Below, piece by piece: positions 34,287-41,776 of a DNA stretch of 64,000 nucleotides (positions are counted from its first letter, which is position 1; each line of letters opens with the position of its first letter). This DNA comes from Mesorhizobium sp. B2-4-3. Its GTDB lineage: Bacteria; Pseudomonadota; Alphaproteobacteria; Rhizobiales; Rhizobiaceae. The stretch spans positions 1-64,000 of the forward strand of contig NZ_VFVL01000003.1 of assembly GCF_006442815.1 (NCBI RefSeq), written 5' to 3'. The position numbers were made by a program, and so were the translations under genes. The notes beneath the pieces are model-generated. The model worked only from the letters and a program-made list of their open reading frames with translations. It had not been told where the DNA came from and ran no database searches.

Positions 34287-36566
34287 ATGGTCGCGGACTC
34301 CGACATCGGACAGGATAGCAAAGCCGCTGGCGCTGACAGGCTCATACCCGATGCGCCGACGCGGCAGGTGCTCGTCGCGCCGCCGCTGGCTCCTGAATTG
34401 CCCGCGGCGAGCCACGAAGGCTTGCCGTTCCTGACGATCGTCGCCATCGCCGTCATGGCGGGGCTGGCGCATCTTACCGGCGCGCCGCTCATCGTCACAA
34501 TCGGCCTTGCGGCCGCCGCGCTTGCCGGCCTTGCCATGCATCTGCGCAGCCGTCACGACGAGCGGCGCACCGCAGCGCTTCTCGACGCGACCGCCGCCCG
34601 CAGCCGCGCCGAGATCGAGACTCTCGCCGATCGCATGTGGGAGATGCAGGAGAGCGAGGAACGCTTCCGCGGCCTGATCGACGCGCTTGGCGATCTCGTC
34701 GTCCACCGCGATCGCGACGGCCATATCGTCTATGCCAACAGCGTCTTCGCCTCGCTTGTCGAGCTCGACGCGCGCGATCTTGCCGGCAAGACCTTGTCCG
34801 AGCTTGGCATCGATGTCGGCATCGTTCCCGACGCCGCCTTCTCCGATCATGAATGCCTGAGTTCCACCGATGTAGCGATCCGCACCCCGAACGGGCCGCG
34901 CTGGTTCTCCTGGATCGAATTGTCGGTGCGCGACAAGGACACGGGCGCGGTCTCGCACCGGGCGATCGCCCGCGACATCACCGCCCGCAAGCGCGCCGAA
35001 TCCTCACTGATCACCGCGCGCGAACGGGCCGAATATGCCAGCCAGGCCAAATCGCGCTTCCTGGCCACCGTCAGCCATGAGATTCGCACGCCGATGAACG
35101 GCATCATGGGCATGGCGAAGCTGCTTGCCGACACCGACCTCTCGCCCGAGCAGCGCACCTATGTCGGCGCCGTTTCCACCTCGGCCAGCGCGCTGCTCGC
35201 GCTCATCGAGGACCTGCTCGACTATTCCAAGATCGAGGCGGGCCGCTTCGAGCCCGAGCCGCAGCCGACCTCGCTGCGCGAGATCGCAGACAACATCATC
35301 GAGCTTCTGGCCGCGAAGGCCTTCGCCAAGAACATCGGCCTCGGCTGCCATGTCGAGCCCGACGTGCCGCAGATGATCACCGCCGATCCCGGCCGCGTGC
35401 GCCAGGTGCTGCTCAACCTCATCGGCAATGCGGTGAAGTTCACCGACACGGGCGGCGTGCTGCTCACCGTGGCGCGCGCCCGCACCGAAACCACAGACCG
35501 CATCTGCTTCACCGTCGCCGACAGCGGCCCGGGCCTGCGCGAAGAGGACATGGAGCGCATCTTCGAGGAATTCGAGCAGTCCGACGGCACCTCGACCAGG
35601 GTGCATGGCGGCGCGGGTCTCGGTCTTGCCATCTCGAAGCGGCTAGCGACGGCGATGGGCGGCGCGATCTCGGTTTCGAGCCGGCTCGGCGAAGGGTCCG
35701 AATTCGTCCTCGAGCTTCCGGCGGTCGCCGCGACCGAGCCGCCGCCGCATCGCCACAACATCCTTGCCGACCGGCGGGCGGTGATCGTGTCGAAAAACGC
35801 CATCGAGGCCGATGCCATTGCCCGCACGATCATGGCCCATGGCGGCATCGTCGAGATCGCGGCGACACCAAGCCAGGCCGCCCCCTTCGCCGCCGGCTGC
35901 AACGTGCTTCTGATCGACGCCGCGCTCGAAAACAGCGACGGCAGGTTGCTCAAGCGGTTGCGCGACTCGGGCTTCGCCGACTGCGAGGCCGTCACCCTGA
36001 TCGCGCCGACCGATCGCGGCATGCTCGGCGAATTCCGCGCCAGCGGCTACGCCACCTTCCTCGCCAGGCCGGTGCGCGGCGAGACCCTGCTGCGGGTGCT
36101 GTTGACCAGCCATGGCTCCGCGCTCGCCCAGCCGCGGCCGGAACCGCGCGGGGCGCCCTCGGTGCGCAAGCGCGACCAGGGCCTGTCGGTGCTGATCGCG
36201 GAAGACAATGACATCAACGCCATGCTCGCCCGTGCCACGCTGTTGAAGGCCGGGCATCGCGTCAAGATCGTCGGCAACGGCAAGGCCGCGGTCGATGCCG
36301 TTACCGATGCCGGCCTCAAGTTTCGCTTCGATGTGGTGCTGATGGACCTGCATATGCCTGTCATGGACGGGCTGGACGCGATCGCCGCCATACGCCGCCA
36401 TGAGGAGTCCCTGGCCATGCCGCCGATCCCGATCATGGTGCTTTCGGCCGACAGCCAGGAAAAGACCCGGCATGCCGTGCTCGCCCATGGCGCCAGCGGT
36501 TTCGTGACCAAGCCACTCGACCCGGACGCGCTCGTCCAGGCAGTCGAGGGCCAGGTTGCCGCCTGA
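34287..36566 (+). CDS. Hybrid sensor histidine kinase with PAS and two receiver-like domains
   Basis: A 759-residue membrane kinase. Two hydrophobic segments (about 47-85) form a hairpin with almost no periplasmic part. Then a PAS domain (about 118-240), a HisKA domain with phosphoacceptor His267 in SHEIRTP, and a HATPase domain with [10 protein letters not shown] and [13 protein letters not shown] degenerate receiver (about 490-600) lacks the paired acidic residues of the first strand, while the C-terminal receiver is complete, with EDNDINAML and phospho-Asp687 in VLMDLHMP. No partner response regulator or phosphotransfer gene lies nearby. The signal is probably cytosolic. Confidence 0.92.
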   Translation: MVADSDIGQDSKAAGADRLIPDAPTRQVLVAPPLAPELPAASHEGLPFLTIVAIAVMAGLAHLTGAPLIVTIGLAAAALAGLAMHLRSRHDERRTAALLDATAARSRAEIETLADRMWEMQESEERFRGLIDALGDLVVHRDRDGHIVYANSVFASLVELDARDLAGKTLSELGIDVGIVPDAAFSDHECLSSTDVAIRTPNGPRWFSWIELSVRDKDTGAVSHRAIARDITARKRAESSLITARERAEYASQAKSRFLATVSHEIRTPMNGIMGMAKLLADTDLSPEQRTYVGAVSTSASALLALIEDLLDYSKIEAGRFEPEPQPTSLREIADNIIELLAAKAFAKNIGLGCHVEPDVPQMITADPGRVRQVLLNLIGNAVKFTDTGGVLLTVARARTETTDRICFTVADSGPGLREEDMERIFEEFEQSDGTSTRVHGGAGLGLAISKRLATAMGGAISVSSRLGEGSEFVLELPAVAATEPPPHRHNILADRRAVIVSKNAIEADAIARTIMAHGGIVEIAATPSQAAPFAAGCNVLLIDAALENSDGRLLKRLRDSGFADCEAVTLIAPTDRGMLGEFRASGYATFLARPVRGETLLRVLLTSHGSALAQPRPEPRGAPSVRKRDQGLSVLIAEDNDINAMLARATLLKAGHRVKIVGNGKAAVDAVTDAGLKFRFDVVLMDLHMPVMDGLDAIAAIRRHEESLAMPPIPIMVLSADSQEKTRHAVLAHGASGFVTKPLDPDALVQAVEGQVAA

Positions 36567-36669
36567 GGAAATTTTTAACCGTTGAACGCCTTGGCTTGCC
36601 TGGCTTTCGCGATCACAAGATAGCCGGTTGAGGGTATTGCCCAGCCGACAAAGTATTGCCCGCCACGTC

Positions 36670-36698
36670 GTATCACGGTACTGTCACAATCCTGTTGC
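36670..36698 (+). promoter_or_regulatory. Pho-box-like site upstream of olsB
   Basis: Three heptamers at 11-bp spacing: GTATCAC (36670-36676), CTGTCAC (36681-36687) and CTGTTGC (36692-36698). The 7-4-7 layout and CTGTCA core match PhoB binding sites. Ornithine-lipid formation in rhizobia is known to depend on PhoB under phosphate limitation, so the site fits the downstream gene. Confidence 0.55.
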
Positions 36699-36749
36699 AC
36701 CTACACCGTATCCCCGTGCCAAGAGGGATGGCTCGAAGGAGAATCACTC

Positions 36750-37637
36750 GTGCATACAGTCGTGCCTGAATGTGACACTCGGCCGAATGCCGGCGGCGCC
36801 CTGCTCGCCGCCCGTACCGCCGACGCCGTCGCAAGCGGTGCTCCGCTGGGCCGCATCGGCAATCTCGAAGTGCGGCTCGCCCGCAATGAGGCCGAGATCG
36901 CCGCCGCCCAGGAAGTGCGCTATCGGGTATTCTACGACGAGCTTGGCGCGAGGAAGGACCTGTTCCAGGCGCAGGACCGCCGCGACGCCGACCGGTTCGA
37001 CCCGCTCTGCGATCACCTTCTGGTGCTGGACACTTCCCTTCCCGGCCCTGAGCACCGCCGCATCGTCGGCACCTACCGCCTGCTGCGGCAGGAGATCGCC
37101 GCGACCGCCGGCGGCTTCTATTCCGAGGGCGAGTTCGAGCTCACCAAGCTGATCGCGCGGCACCCCGGCCAGCGCTTCCTCGAGCTTGGCCGTTCCTGCG
37201 TTCTCAAGGAATACCGTTCCAAGCGCACCATCGAAGCGCTCTGGCAAGGCATTTGGGCCTACATCAATCACTACAACATCGGCGTGATGACCGGCTGCGC
37301 CTCCTTCCATGGCATCGTGCCGGCGGCGCATGCCGAGGCGCTGACCTACCTCGCCCATCATTGCCGCACCGACTCCGCCTGGGATGTCCGCGCGGTTCCG
37401 GGACGTTACTGCTCCATGGACCTGATGCCGATCGAGGCGGTGAACACCAAGGCGGCGATCGCCGCCATGCCGCCGCTGGTCAAGGGCTATCTGCGCGTCG
37501 GCGCCCGCATTGGCGACGGCTGCGTCATCGACCACGAATTCTCGACCGTCGACGTCTTCGTCGTCATGCCGGTCAAGGAGATCGGCGCCCGCTACGTCAA
37601 CTACTATGGCGGCGAAGGCCAGCGCTTCGCGGCGTGA
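36750..37637 (+). CDS. olsB: Ornithine lipid synthesis N-acyltransferase OlsB
   Basis: A 295-residue GNAT-like enzyme that attaches a 3-hydroxyacyl group to ornithine, giving lyso-ornithine lipid, the first step towards phosphate-free membrane lipids. Length and motifs (YRVFYDELGA, GTYRLLRQE, FLELGRSCV, IEALWQGIWAYI) agree with OlsB proteins. It starts at GTG 36750 with GAAGGAGA upstream. A Pho-box-like triplet lies 50 bases before the start. The partner acyltransferase gene olsA is not in this window, which is usual for rhizobia. Confidence 0.9.
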   Translation: MHTVVPECDTRPNAGGALLAARTADAVASGAPLGRIGNLEVRLARNEAEIAAAQEVRYRVFYDELGARKDLFQAQDRRDADRFDPLCDHLLVLDTSLPGPEHRRIVGTYRLLRQEIAATAGGFYSEGEFELTKLIARHPGQRFLELGRSCVLKEYRSKRTIEALWQGIWAYINHYNIGVMTGCASFHGIVPAAHAEALTYLAHHCRTDSAWDVRAVPGRYCSMDLMPIEAVNTKAAIAAMPPLVKGYLRVGARIGDGCVIDHEFSTVDVFVVMPVKEIGARYVNYYGGEGQRFAA

Positions 37638-37641
37638 TTCC

Positions 37642-37674
37642 AGTGAGTAGTGAGTAGTGAGTAGTGAGCAGTGA
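37642..37674. repeat. Tandem heptamer repeat AGTGAGT
   Basis: Four full heptamers (three AGTGAGT and one AGTGAGC) and a partial fifth, starting five bases after the olsB stop. Its inverted partner lies at 37698-37732. Confidence 0.8.
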
Positions 37675-37697
37675 TGGATACCACCACTCTCGCCTTG

Positions 37698-37732
37698 TCA
37701 CTACTGACTACTGACTACTGACTACTCACTAA
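37698..37732. repeat. Tandem heptamer repeat TGACTAC, inverted partner
   Basis: Five heptamers: TCACTAC, three TGACTAC, then TCACTAA. Read on the other strand they give GTAGTCA/GTAGTGA, nearly matching the array at 37642-37674, so the two can form a long hairpin between olsB and the TRIC gene, and may act as a convergent terminator. Confidence 0.8.
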
Positions 37733-37742
37733 CCCTACCCCC

Positions 37743-38375
37743 TCAGGGAATATCCTCCGGCCTTCGCCCCGGCCGGCTCCTATAGGCCGGAAACGACCAG
37801 CCGAATTTAAGCGCCCCGCCGCGCACCATGAATGCGCCCGCGAAGCCGAGCAGGCTGGACGCCAGCGCAGGCAGGCCGGCAAGATCGCCAAGGGTGAAGA
37901 TGGTGGCGCCGGCAAGGGCGGCCGTGACATAGATCTCGGGCCTGAGCAGAACCGAGGGCTCGCCGGCGAGCAGGTCGCGCAAAATGCCGCCGGAGGTCGC
38001 CGTCAGCACGCCCGTGATGACCGACACGACGGGCGAGCCGGTGATCGCCAGCCCCTTGGCCGCGCCCATCACCGAAAAAGCGGCCAGTCCGATGGCATCG
38101 AGCCACAGCAGCAATTTGTAGCGGGATTCGAACCGGTGGGCGCTGAAGAAGACCAGCACCGCGACCACGGCGCAGATCAGCATATAGCCGCTGTTGGCGA
38201 CCCAGAACACCGGCAGGTTGAGGATGACGTCGCGCAGCGTCCCGCCGCCGATGCCGGTGACGCTGGCCAGGAACAGGAAGCCGATGATGTCGAGCTCTTT
38301 GCGCGATGCGGCAAGCGCGCCCGTCGCTGCGAAGACGGCGACGCCGGCATAGTCGAGCAACGCGATGGGGTTCAT
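37743..38375 (-). CDS. Trimeric intracellular cation channel family (UPF0126/YadS-like) membrane protein
   Basis: A 210-residue protein with seven hydrophobic helices in two internal repeats. Each repeat carries the glycine-rich kink motif: GIGGGTLRDVIL near 40-51 and TSGGILRDLLAG near 126-137. This is the signature of prokaryotic TRIC homologues, which form trimeric potassium-permeable channels. The C-terminal tail is basic. The gene is bracketed on both sides by inverted short tandem repeats. Confidence 0.88.
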   Translation of the reverse strand: MNPIALLDYAGVAVFAATGALAASRKELDIIGFLFLASVTGIGGGTLRDVILNLPVFWVANSGYMLICAVVAVLVFFSAHRFESRYKLLLWLDAIGLAAFSVMGAAKGLAITGSPVVSVITGVLTATSGGILRDLLAGEPSVLLRPEIYVTAALAGATIFTLGDLAGLPALASSLLGFAGAFMVRGGALKFGWSFPAYRSRPGRRPEDIP

Positions 38376-38383
38376 GAGAGCAG

Positions 38384-38426
38384 GGGAGTAGGGAGTAGGG
38401 AGTAGGGAGTAAGGGAATAGGGAATT
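38384..38426. repeat. Tandem heptamer repeat GGGAGTA
   Basis: Four GGGAGTA units followed, after one base, by GGGAATA and GGGAATT. It begins nine bases upstream of the TRIC gene start, where the promoter and ribosome-binding site of that gene must lie. The inverted partner is at 38463-38502. Confidence 0.8.
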
Positions 38427-38462
38427 AAGTAGCACAAGTCGCGTGAATTGTACGGTCGCTAT

Positions 38463-38502
38463 CCCTACTCCCTTACTCCCTTACTCCCCTACTCCCCTAA
38501 CT
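38463..38502. repeat. Tandem octamer repeat, inverted partner
   Basis: Five octamers of the form CCCTACTC or CCTTACTC, the last being CCCTAACT, running up to the grpE stop codon at 38501. Read on the other strand they are GAGTAGGG-like and complement the array at 38384-38426. Unit length here is eight, against seven in the partner. Confidence 0.8.
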
Positions 38503-39133
38503 ACGCATCCTTCTCGGCCTGCTCGTTCACCGGACCCGGCTCGACCTTGGCCTCGGCGGCCGTCTTCGGGCCGCCCTTCGCGACACCGACCATCGCCGGC
38601 CGCAGCACGCGCTCGCCGATCGAATAGCCCGGCTGAACCACCTGGACGACGGTGCCGGCCGGAACCTCCGGATTGGGCACCTCGAATATCGCCTGGTGGA
38701 AGTTCGGATCGAACTTCTCGCCTTCGGGCGCGAGTTTCTTCACGCCATGGCGTTCCAACGCCGAAAGCATGGCGCGCTCGGTGAGGTCGACGCCCTCGAT
38801 CAGTGACTTGAAGCCGGCGTCGCCGCCAGCCTTCGCCTCGGCGGGGATCGCATCCAGCGCGCGGCGCAGATTGTCGGACACCGACAGCATGTCGCGCGCG
38901 AAATTGGCGACGGCGTAGGCGCGGGCGTCCTGCACGTCGCGCGCGGTGCGCCGCCGCAAATTCTCCATTTCGGCCGCCGTGCGCAGCGCGCGGTCCTTCA
39001 GTTCCTCGTTTTCCTTCAGCAGCCGCACCAGCGCTTCGTAGTCGCCGTCGACGCCACCTTCCGCACGCTCGCCGGAAGCCTCGGCGGCTTCTATCTCTTC
39101 GGGCGTGCGTTCGTCTTTTGCCTGGTCGCTCAT
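38501..39133 (-). CDS. grpE: Nucleotide exchange factor GrpE
   Basis: A 210-residue cochaperone that releases ADP from DnaK. An acidic N-terminal tail and long coiled coil (about 35-90; [21 protein letters not shown]) precede the beta domain with [10 protein letters not shown] and [23 protein letters not shown] heat-shock-type promoter stands 40-70 bases upstream. The 3' end touches an octamer repeat. Confidence 0.95.
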   Translation of the reverse strand: MSDQAKDERTPEEIEAAEASGERAEGGVDGDYEALVRLLKENEELKDRALRTAAEMENLRRRTARDVQDARAYAVANFARDMLSVSDNLRRALDAIPAEAKAGGDAGFKSLIEGVDLTERAMLSALERHGVKKLAPEGEKFDPNFHQAIFEVPNPEVPAGTVVQVVQPGYSIGERVLRPAMVGVAKGGPKTAAEAKVEPGPVNEQAEKDA

Positions 39134-39173
39134 CGCGTTTCCCGTCATTCGGATTGGTCTGGATTTGCGCCCG

Positions 39174-39202
39174 ATATCGAGGTTTGGGGGCCAAAAATCA
39201 AG
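39174..39202 (-). promoter_or_regulatory. Heat-shock (RpoH-type) promoter of grpE
   Basis: On the minus strand CTTGAT (39202-39197), preceded by CCC, a 17-base spacer, then CGATAT (39179-39174). The spacing and the CTTGA core are the same as at the hsp20 promoter. The predicted start near 39167 leaves a leader of about 34 bases. Confidence 0.55.
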
Positions 39203-39350
39203 GGGTAAGCGTTGGTGGCCGACATCAGCGTGTCGTTCCAGATTAATTCAAATTTTACCGTATCGAGCAGCTTTGCTTGCCCTCGAGCGCCGGTGCGGGA
39301 ACCATAGAAGGGCTGCGGGAGTTTCGAAGCCAACACAGGATTTTGGGACT

Positions 39351-39551
39351 ATGAACGGCAACAAAGGCAAGAGGCGCGCCGAATTGGCCAACGATATCAG
39401 GCGGCAGGCGGGCAGCGAAGCGACCAAGCGCTTTCTGCGCACCTTGCCCGCATTTCGCCTGGAAAAGGAAATGCCCCGGCAGCTACGCGAGCTGCTTGAC
39501 CGCCTCGGCGGGGCAGAGGCCGAGAATGCAGGCGGCGGGCGGCGGCGGTAG
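39351..39551 (+). CDS. Small basic hypothetical protein
   Basis: A 66-residue frame from ATG 39351 with AGGA about ten bases upstream. The product is rich in Arg, Glu and Leu (RRAELANDIRRQ, LRTLPAFRLEKE, QLRELLDRL) and looks helical and cytosolic. The amphipathic pattern and its position between divergent grpE and convergent PfpI genes favour a real gene, but no family is recognised. Confidence 0.5.
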   Translation: MNGNKGKRRAELANDIRRQAGSEATKRFLRTLPAFRLEKEMPRQLRELLDRLGGAEAENAGGGRRR

Positions 39552-39572
39552 CCGCGCGCCGCGACTGACGAT

Positions 39573-40193
39573 TCAGGCCGCCTTCCGGTCGTCACGCATC
39601 AGCGCTTCGCCATGGCGGATCTCGGTGCCCAGCACTTTCAGGCATTCCCGCATGAAGGCGGCAAGGCCGGGCCAGCCCTTGGCTGAAACCAGATTGCCGT
39701 CGACATGCGCGCCGGTCGGCGCGACATCGATATAGATGCCGCCGGCAAGCGTCACTTCCGGCTCGCAATAATGCAACGCCGCCACTTCCTTGCCGCGCAC
39801 CACGCCGTCGACCGCGATCAGGATCTGCGCGCCATGGCAGATGGTGAAGATCGGCTTGCCGGTCTCATGGAAATGCCTGACCAGCGCCTGCACGCGCTTG
39901 TCGATACGGATATATTCCGGCCCGCGCCCGCCCGCCGCGTAGACCGCGTCGTAGTCGGCGGGGTTCACCTCGGCGAAGGTCTTGTTGAGGATGTAGTCGT
40001 GGCCGAGTTTCTCGGTATAGGTCTGGTGGCCCTCGAAGTCGTGCAATGAGGTCTTGAGCACGTCGCCGGCCTTCTTGTCCGGGCACACGACATGGACGGT
40101 GTGGCCGACCGCGTGCATGGCCTGTTCGAAGACGAAAATCTCGTATTCCTCGCTGAACTCGCCAACGAGCATCAATATCTTCTTGCCTGCCAT
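39573..40193 (-). CDS. DJ-1/PfpI family protein
   Basis: A 206-residue class-I-glutamine-amidotransferase-like fold. The nucleophile elbow TICHGAQ places Cys119 next to His120, and the acidic partner is near Glu18 in EEYE, as in PfpI proteases, deglycases and related hydratases. Which of these activities applies is unknown. Two TGGTCNGACCA palindromes lie 100-190 bases upstream and could regulate it. Confidence 0.85.
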   Translation of the reverse strand: MAGKKILMLVGEFSEEYEIFVFEQAMHAVGHTVHVVCPDKKAGDVLKTSLHDFEGHQTYTEKLGHDYILNKTFAEVNPADYDAVYAAGGRGPEYIRIDKRVQALVRHFHETGKPIFTICHGAQILIAVDGVVRGKEVAALHYCEPEVTLAGGIYIDVAPTGAHVDGNLVSAKGWPGLAAFMRECLKVLGTEIRHGEALMRDDRKAA

Positions 40194-40291
40194 GCCGTTT
40201 CCTCCCTTAGCTGGCTATTTATTTCGCAGCGCGAAATAATGACCCTATCCTAAGGGCAAGACGACGGGAGGGGAAGCCTGAATCGCCAATG

Positions 40292-40386
40292 TGGTCTGAC
40301 CAGAACAATACAGGTTGCGTTCCAGGCCTGTCTTGAGCAGATTTGGCCGACAAAATACGCAACGGTGGTCGGACCAGGATGATCCA
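40292..40386. promoter_or_regulatory. Twin TGGTCNGACCA operator-like palindromes
   Basis: TGGTCTGACCA (40292-40302) and TGGTCGGACCA (40376-40386) are two perfect 5-1-5 palindromes 84 bp apart centre to centre, close to eight turns of B-DNA. The sequence matches the TGGTCNGACCA core recognised by GntR regulators of the FadR group. They lie between the DUF934 gene end and the PfpI gene start. No GntR gene is in the window. Confidence 0.55.
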
Positions 40387-40406
40387 GCTTGCTGCACAAG
40401 TCTCGA

Positions 40407-40940
40407 TCAGCTGGGACGCTTGCGTCGCCACGAATATTTTGGACCCTTGGGCTCCACTTCCACGGCCGGCTGGTAATAGACCGGCAAACCGCCGGTCCGC
40501 CCTTCCTCCAGGCGCTTCAAGAGCACCGGATTGGAGACCTCGAACTCGTCGAAGCCGAGCCGCAGCATATGCGGCAGCTGGTCGACCAGAACTTGCCCGG
40601 TCGCGCGCACCGCGCCCTTGAAGTCATGCCGGGCGCGCAGCAATTCGCCCTTGGAAAAGGAACGGCCGTCATTGAAGGCGGGGAAGGCGAGCGCCACCAG
40701 CGACAGCTGGTCCAGCAGGCCGGTGATCTTGTCGAGCTCGTCGCCAGGCTGCAGCAGGACGCCGATGCGCTCGCGCGCCGATTTGCGGACCTCCTCATCG
40801 AGTCCGAGAAAGGCCTGCAGCGGCAGGATGAAGCGGCCATTGCCGGCCAGCGCCTCGACGCTTTCGGCGTGCGTCCACTCATCCTCGCGAAAACCATCCG
40901 GGGTCCAGAGGCGGGTCCCCGCTGTCGTCGATCCAGTCAT
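40407..40940 (-). CDS. DUF934 family protein of the sulfite-reduction operon
   Basis: A 177-residue cytosolic protein; DUF934 is recognised by the FILPLQAFLGLDEEV and RSFSKGELLRARHDFKG segments and by constant linkage to cysI/cysH in proteobacteria. Role unproven; it may help electron delivery or assembly of the siroheme reductase. Start ATG 40940 is 71 bases after the cysH stop. Confidence 0.85.
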   Translation of the reverse strand: MTGSTTAGTRLWTPDGFREDEWTHAESVEALAGNGRFILPLQAFLGLDEEVRKSARERIGVLLQPGDELDKITGLLDQLSLVALAFPAFNDGRSFSKGELLRARHDFKGAVRATGQVLVDQLPHMLRLGFDEFEVSNPVLLKRLEEGRTGGLPVYYQPAVEVEPKGPKYSWRRKRPS

Positions 40941-41011
40941 CAAAGATCCTAAAAGCACAAAAAGGGAGCAGGCCACCGTCGGTGGCCAGCAGTACCTGAA
41001 TATTACATAAC

Positions 41012-41776
41012 CTAAAGCGAAGCGTCGGTCAGCGACTTCTCTAGCCCCGACAAATGAATGCCGCACTCGGTCTTGGCGTGGCCTGCCCAGCGGCCGCTGC
41101 GCGCATCCTCGCCCGGCTGCACCGGCTGCGTGCAGGGGAAGCAGCCGATCGAGAGATAGCCATAGGCGACCAACGGATTTTCGCGCAGCGCATGCGCGCG
41201 CATGTAGTCTGCCTGGTCGGCGGTCGTCCAATGCGCCAGCGGATTGATGCGGATGCGCAAGCCGACCGCCTCGAAGACGGGCAGTGCCGCGCGCGTCGAA
41301 GCCTGGAAGCGCTTGCGCCCGGTGAACCAGGCGCGGAACGGCTCGACGCCACGCGCCAGCGGCTCGACCTTGCGCACATTGCAGCAGGCGTCGGTGTTGG
41401 TCTCATGCAGCCTGCCGGTCGGATCGACCTGTTCGAGCGCCGCCTCCTCCGGCTTGATCACCCTGATATCGGTCAGGCCGAAATCGGCGACCAGCGCGTC
41501 GCGATAGCCGAGCGTCTCCTCGAAATGCTTGCCGGTATCGAGGAAGATCACCGGCAAGGTTCGGTCGATCTCCGAGATCATGTGCAGAAGCACGGCGGAG
41601 TCCGCGCCGAAGGACGACACCGCGGCGACCTCGCCGCGGAAGGCTTCGCGCGCCGAGCGCTCGATGATCTCGATCGGCTTCAGATGGCCGAGCAGCGCGT
41701 CCAGCCCCGCCGCTTCCGCGGCAACGCCGGCCTCGACGCCGCCTACCCTGTCAAGCGGCCTTGGTTTCGCCAGCAT
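41012..41776 (-). CDS. cysH: Adenylyl-sulfate reductase (thioredoxin), assimilatory
   Basis: A 254-residue enzyme reducing activated sulfate to sulfite. Cys131-Cys132 and Cys212-X2-Cys215 are the ligands of a [4Fe-4S] cluster found in APS-type rather than PAPS-type enzymes; the catalytic Cys238 is in ECGIH. The SSFGADSAVLLHM loop binds the nucleotide. ATG 41776 has GGAGG upstream and lies inside the end of cysI (26-base overlap), indicating coupling. Confidence 0.93.
   Translation of the reverse strand: MLAKPRPLDRVGGVEAGVAAEAAGLDALLGHLKPIEIIERSAREAFRGEVAAVSSFGADSAVLLHMISEIDRTLPVIFLDTGKHFEETLGYRDALVADFGLTDIRVIKPEEAALEQVDPTGRLHETNTDACCNVRKVEPLARGVEPFRAWFTGRKRFQASTRAALPVFEAVGLRIRINPLAHWTTADQADYMRAHALRENPLVAYGYLSIGCFPCTQPVQPGEDARSGRWAGHAKTECGIHLSGLEKSLTDASL

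Noticed and set aside
37642..38502. Possible CRISPR array in the short tandem repeats
   Set aside because: Units are only 7-8 bases with no spacers, and no cas genes are near.
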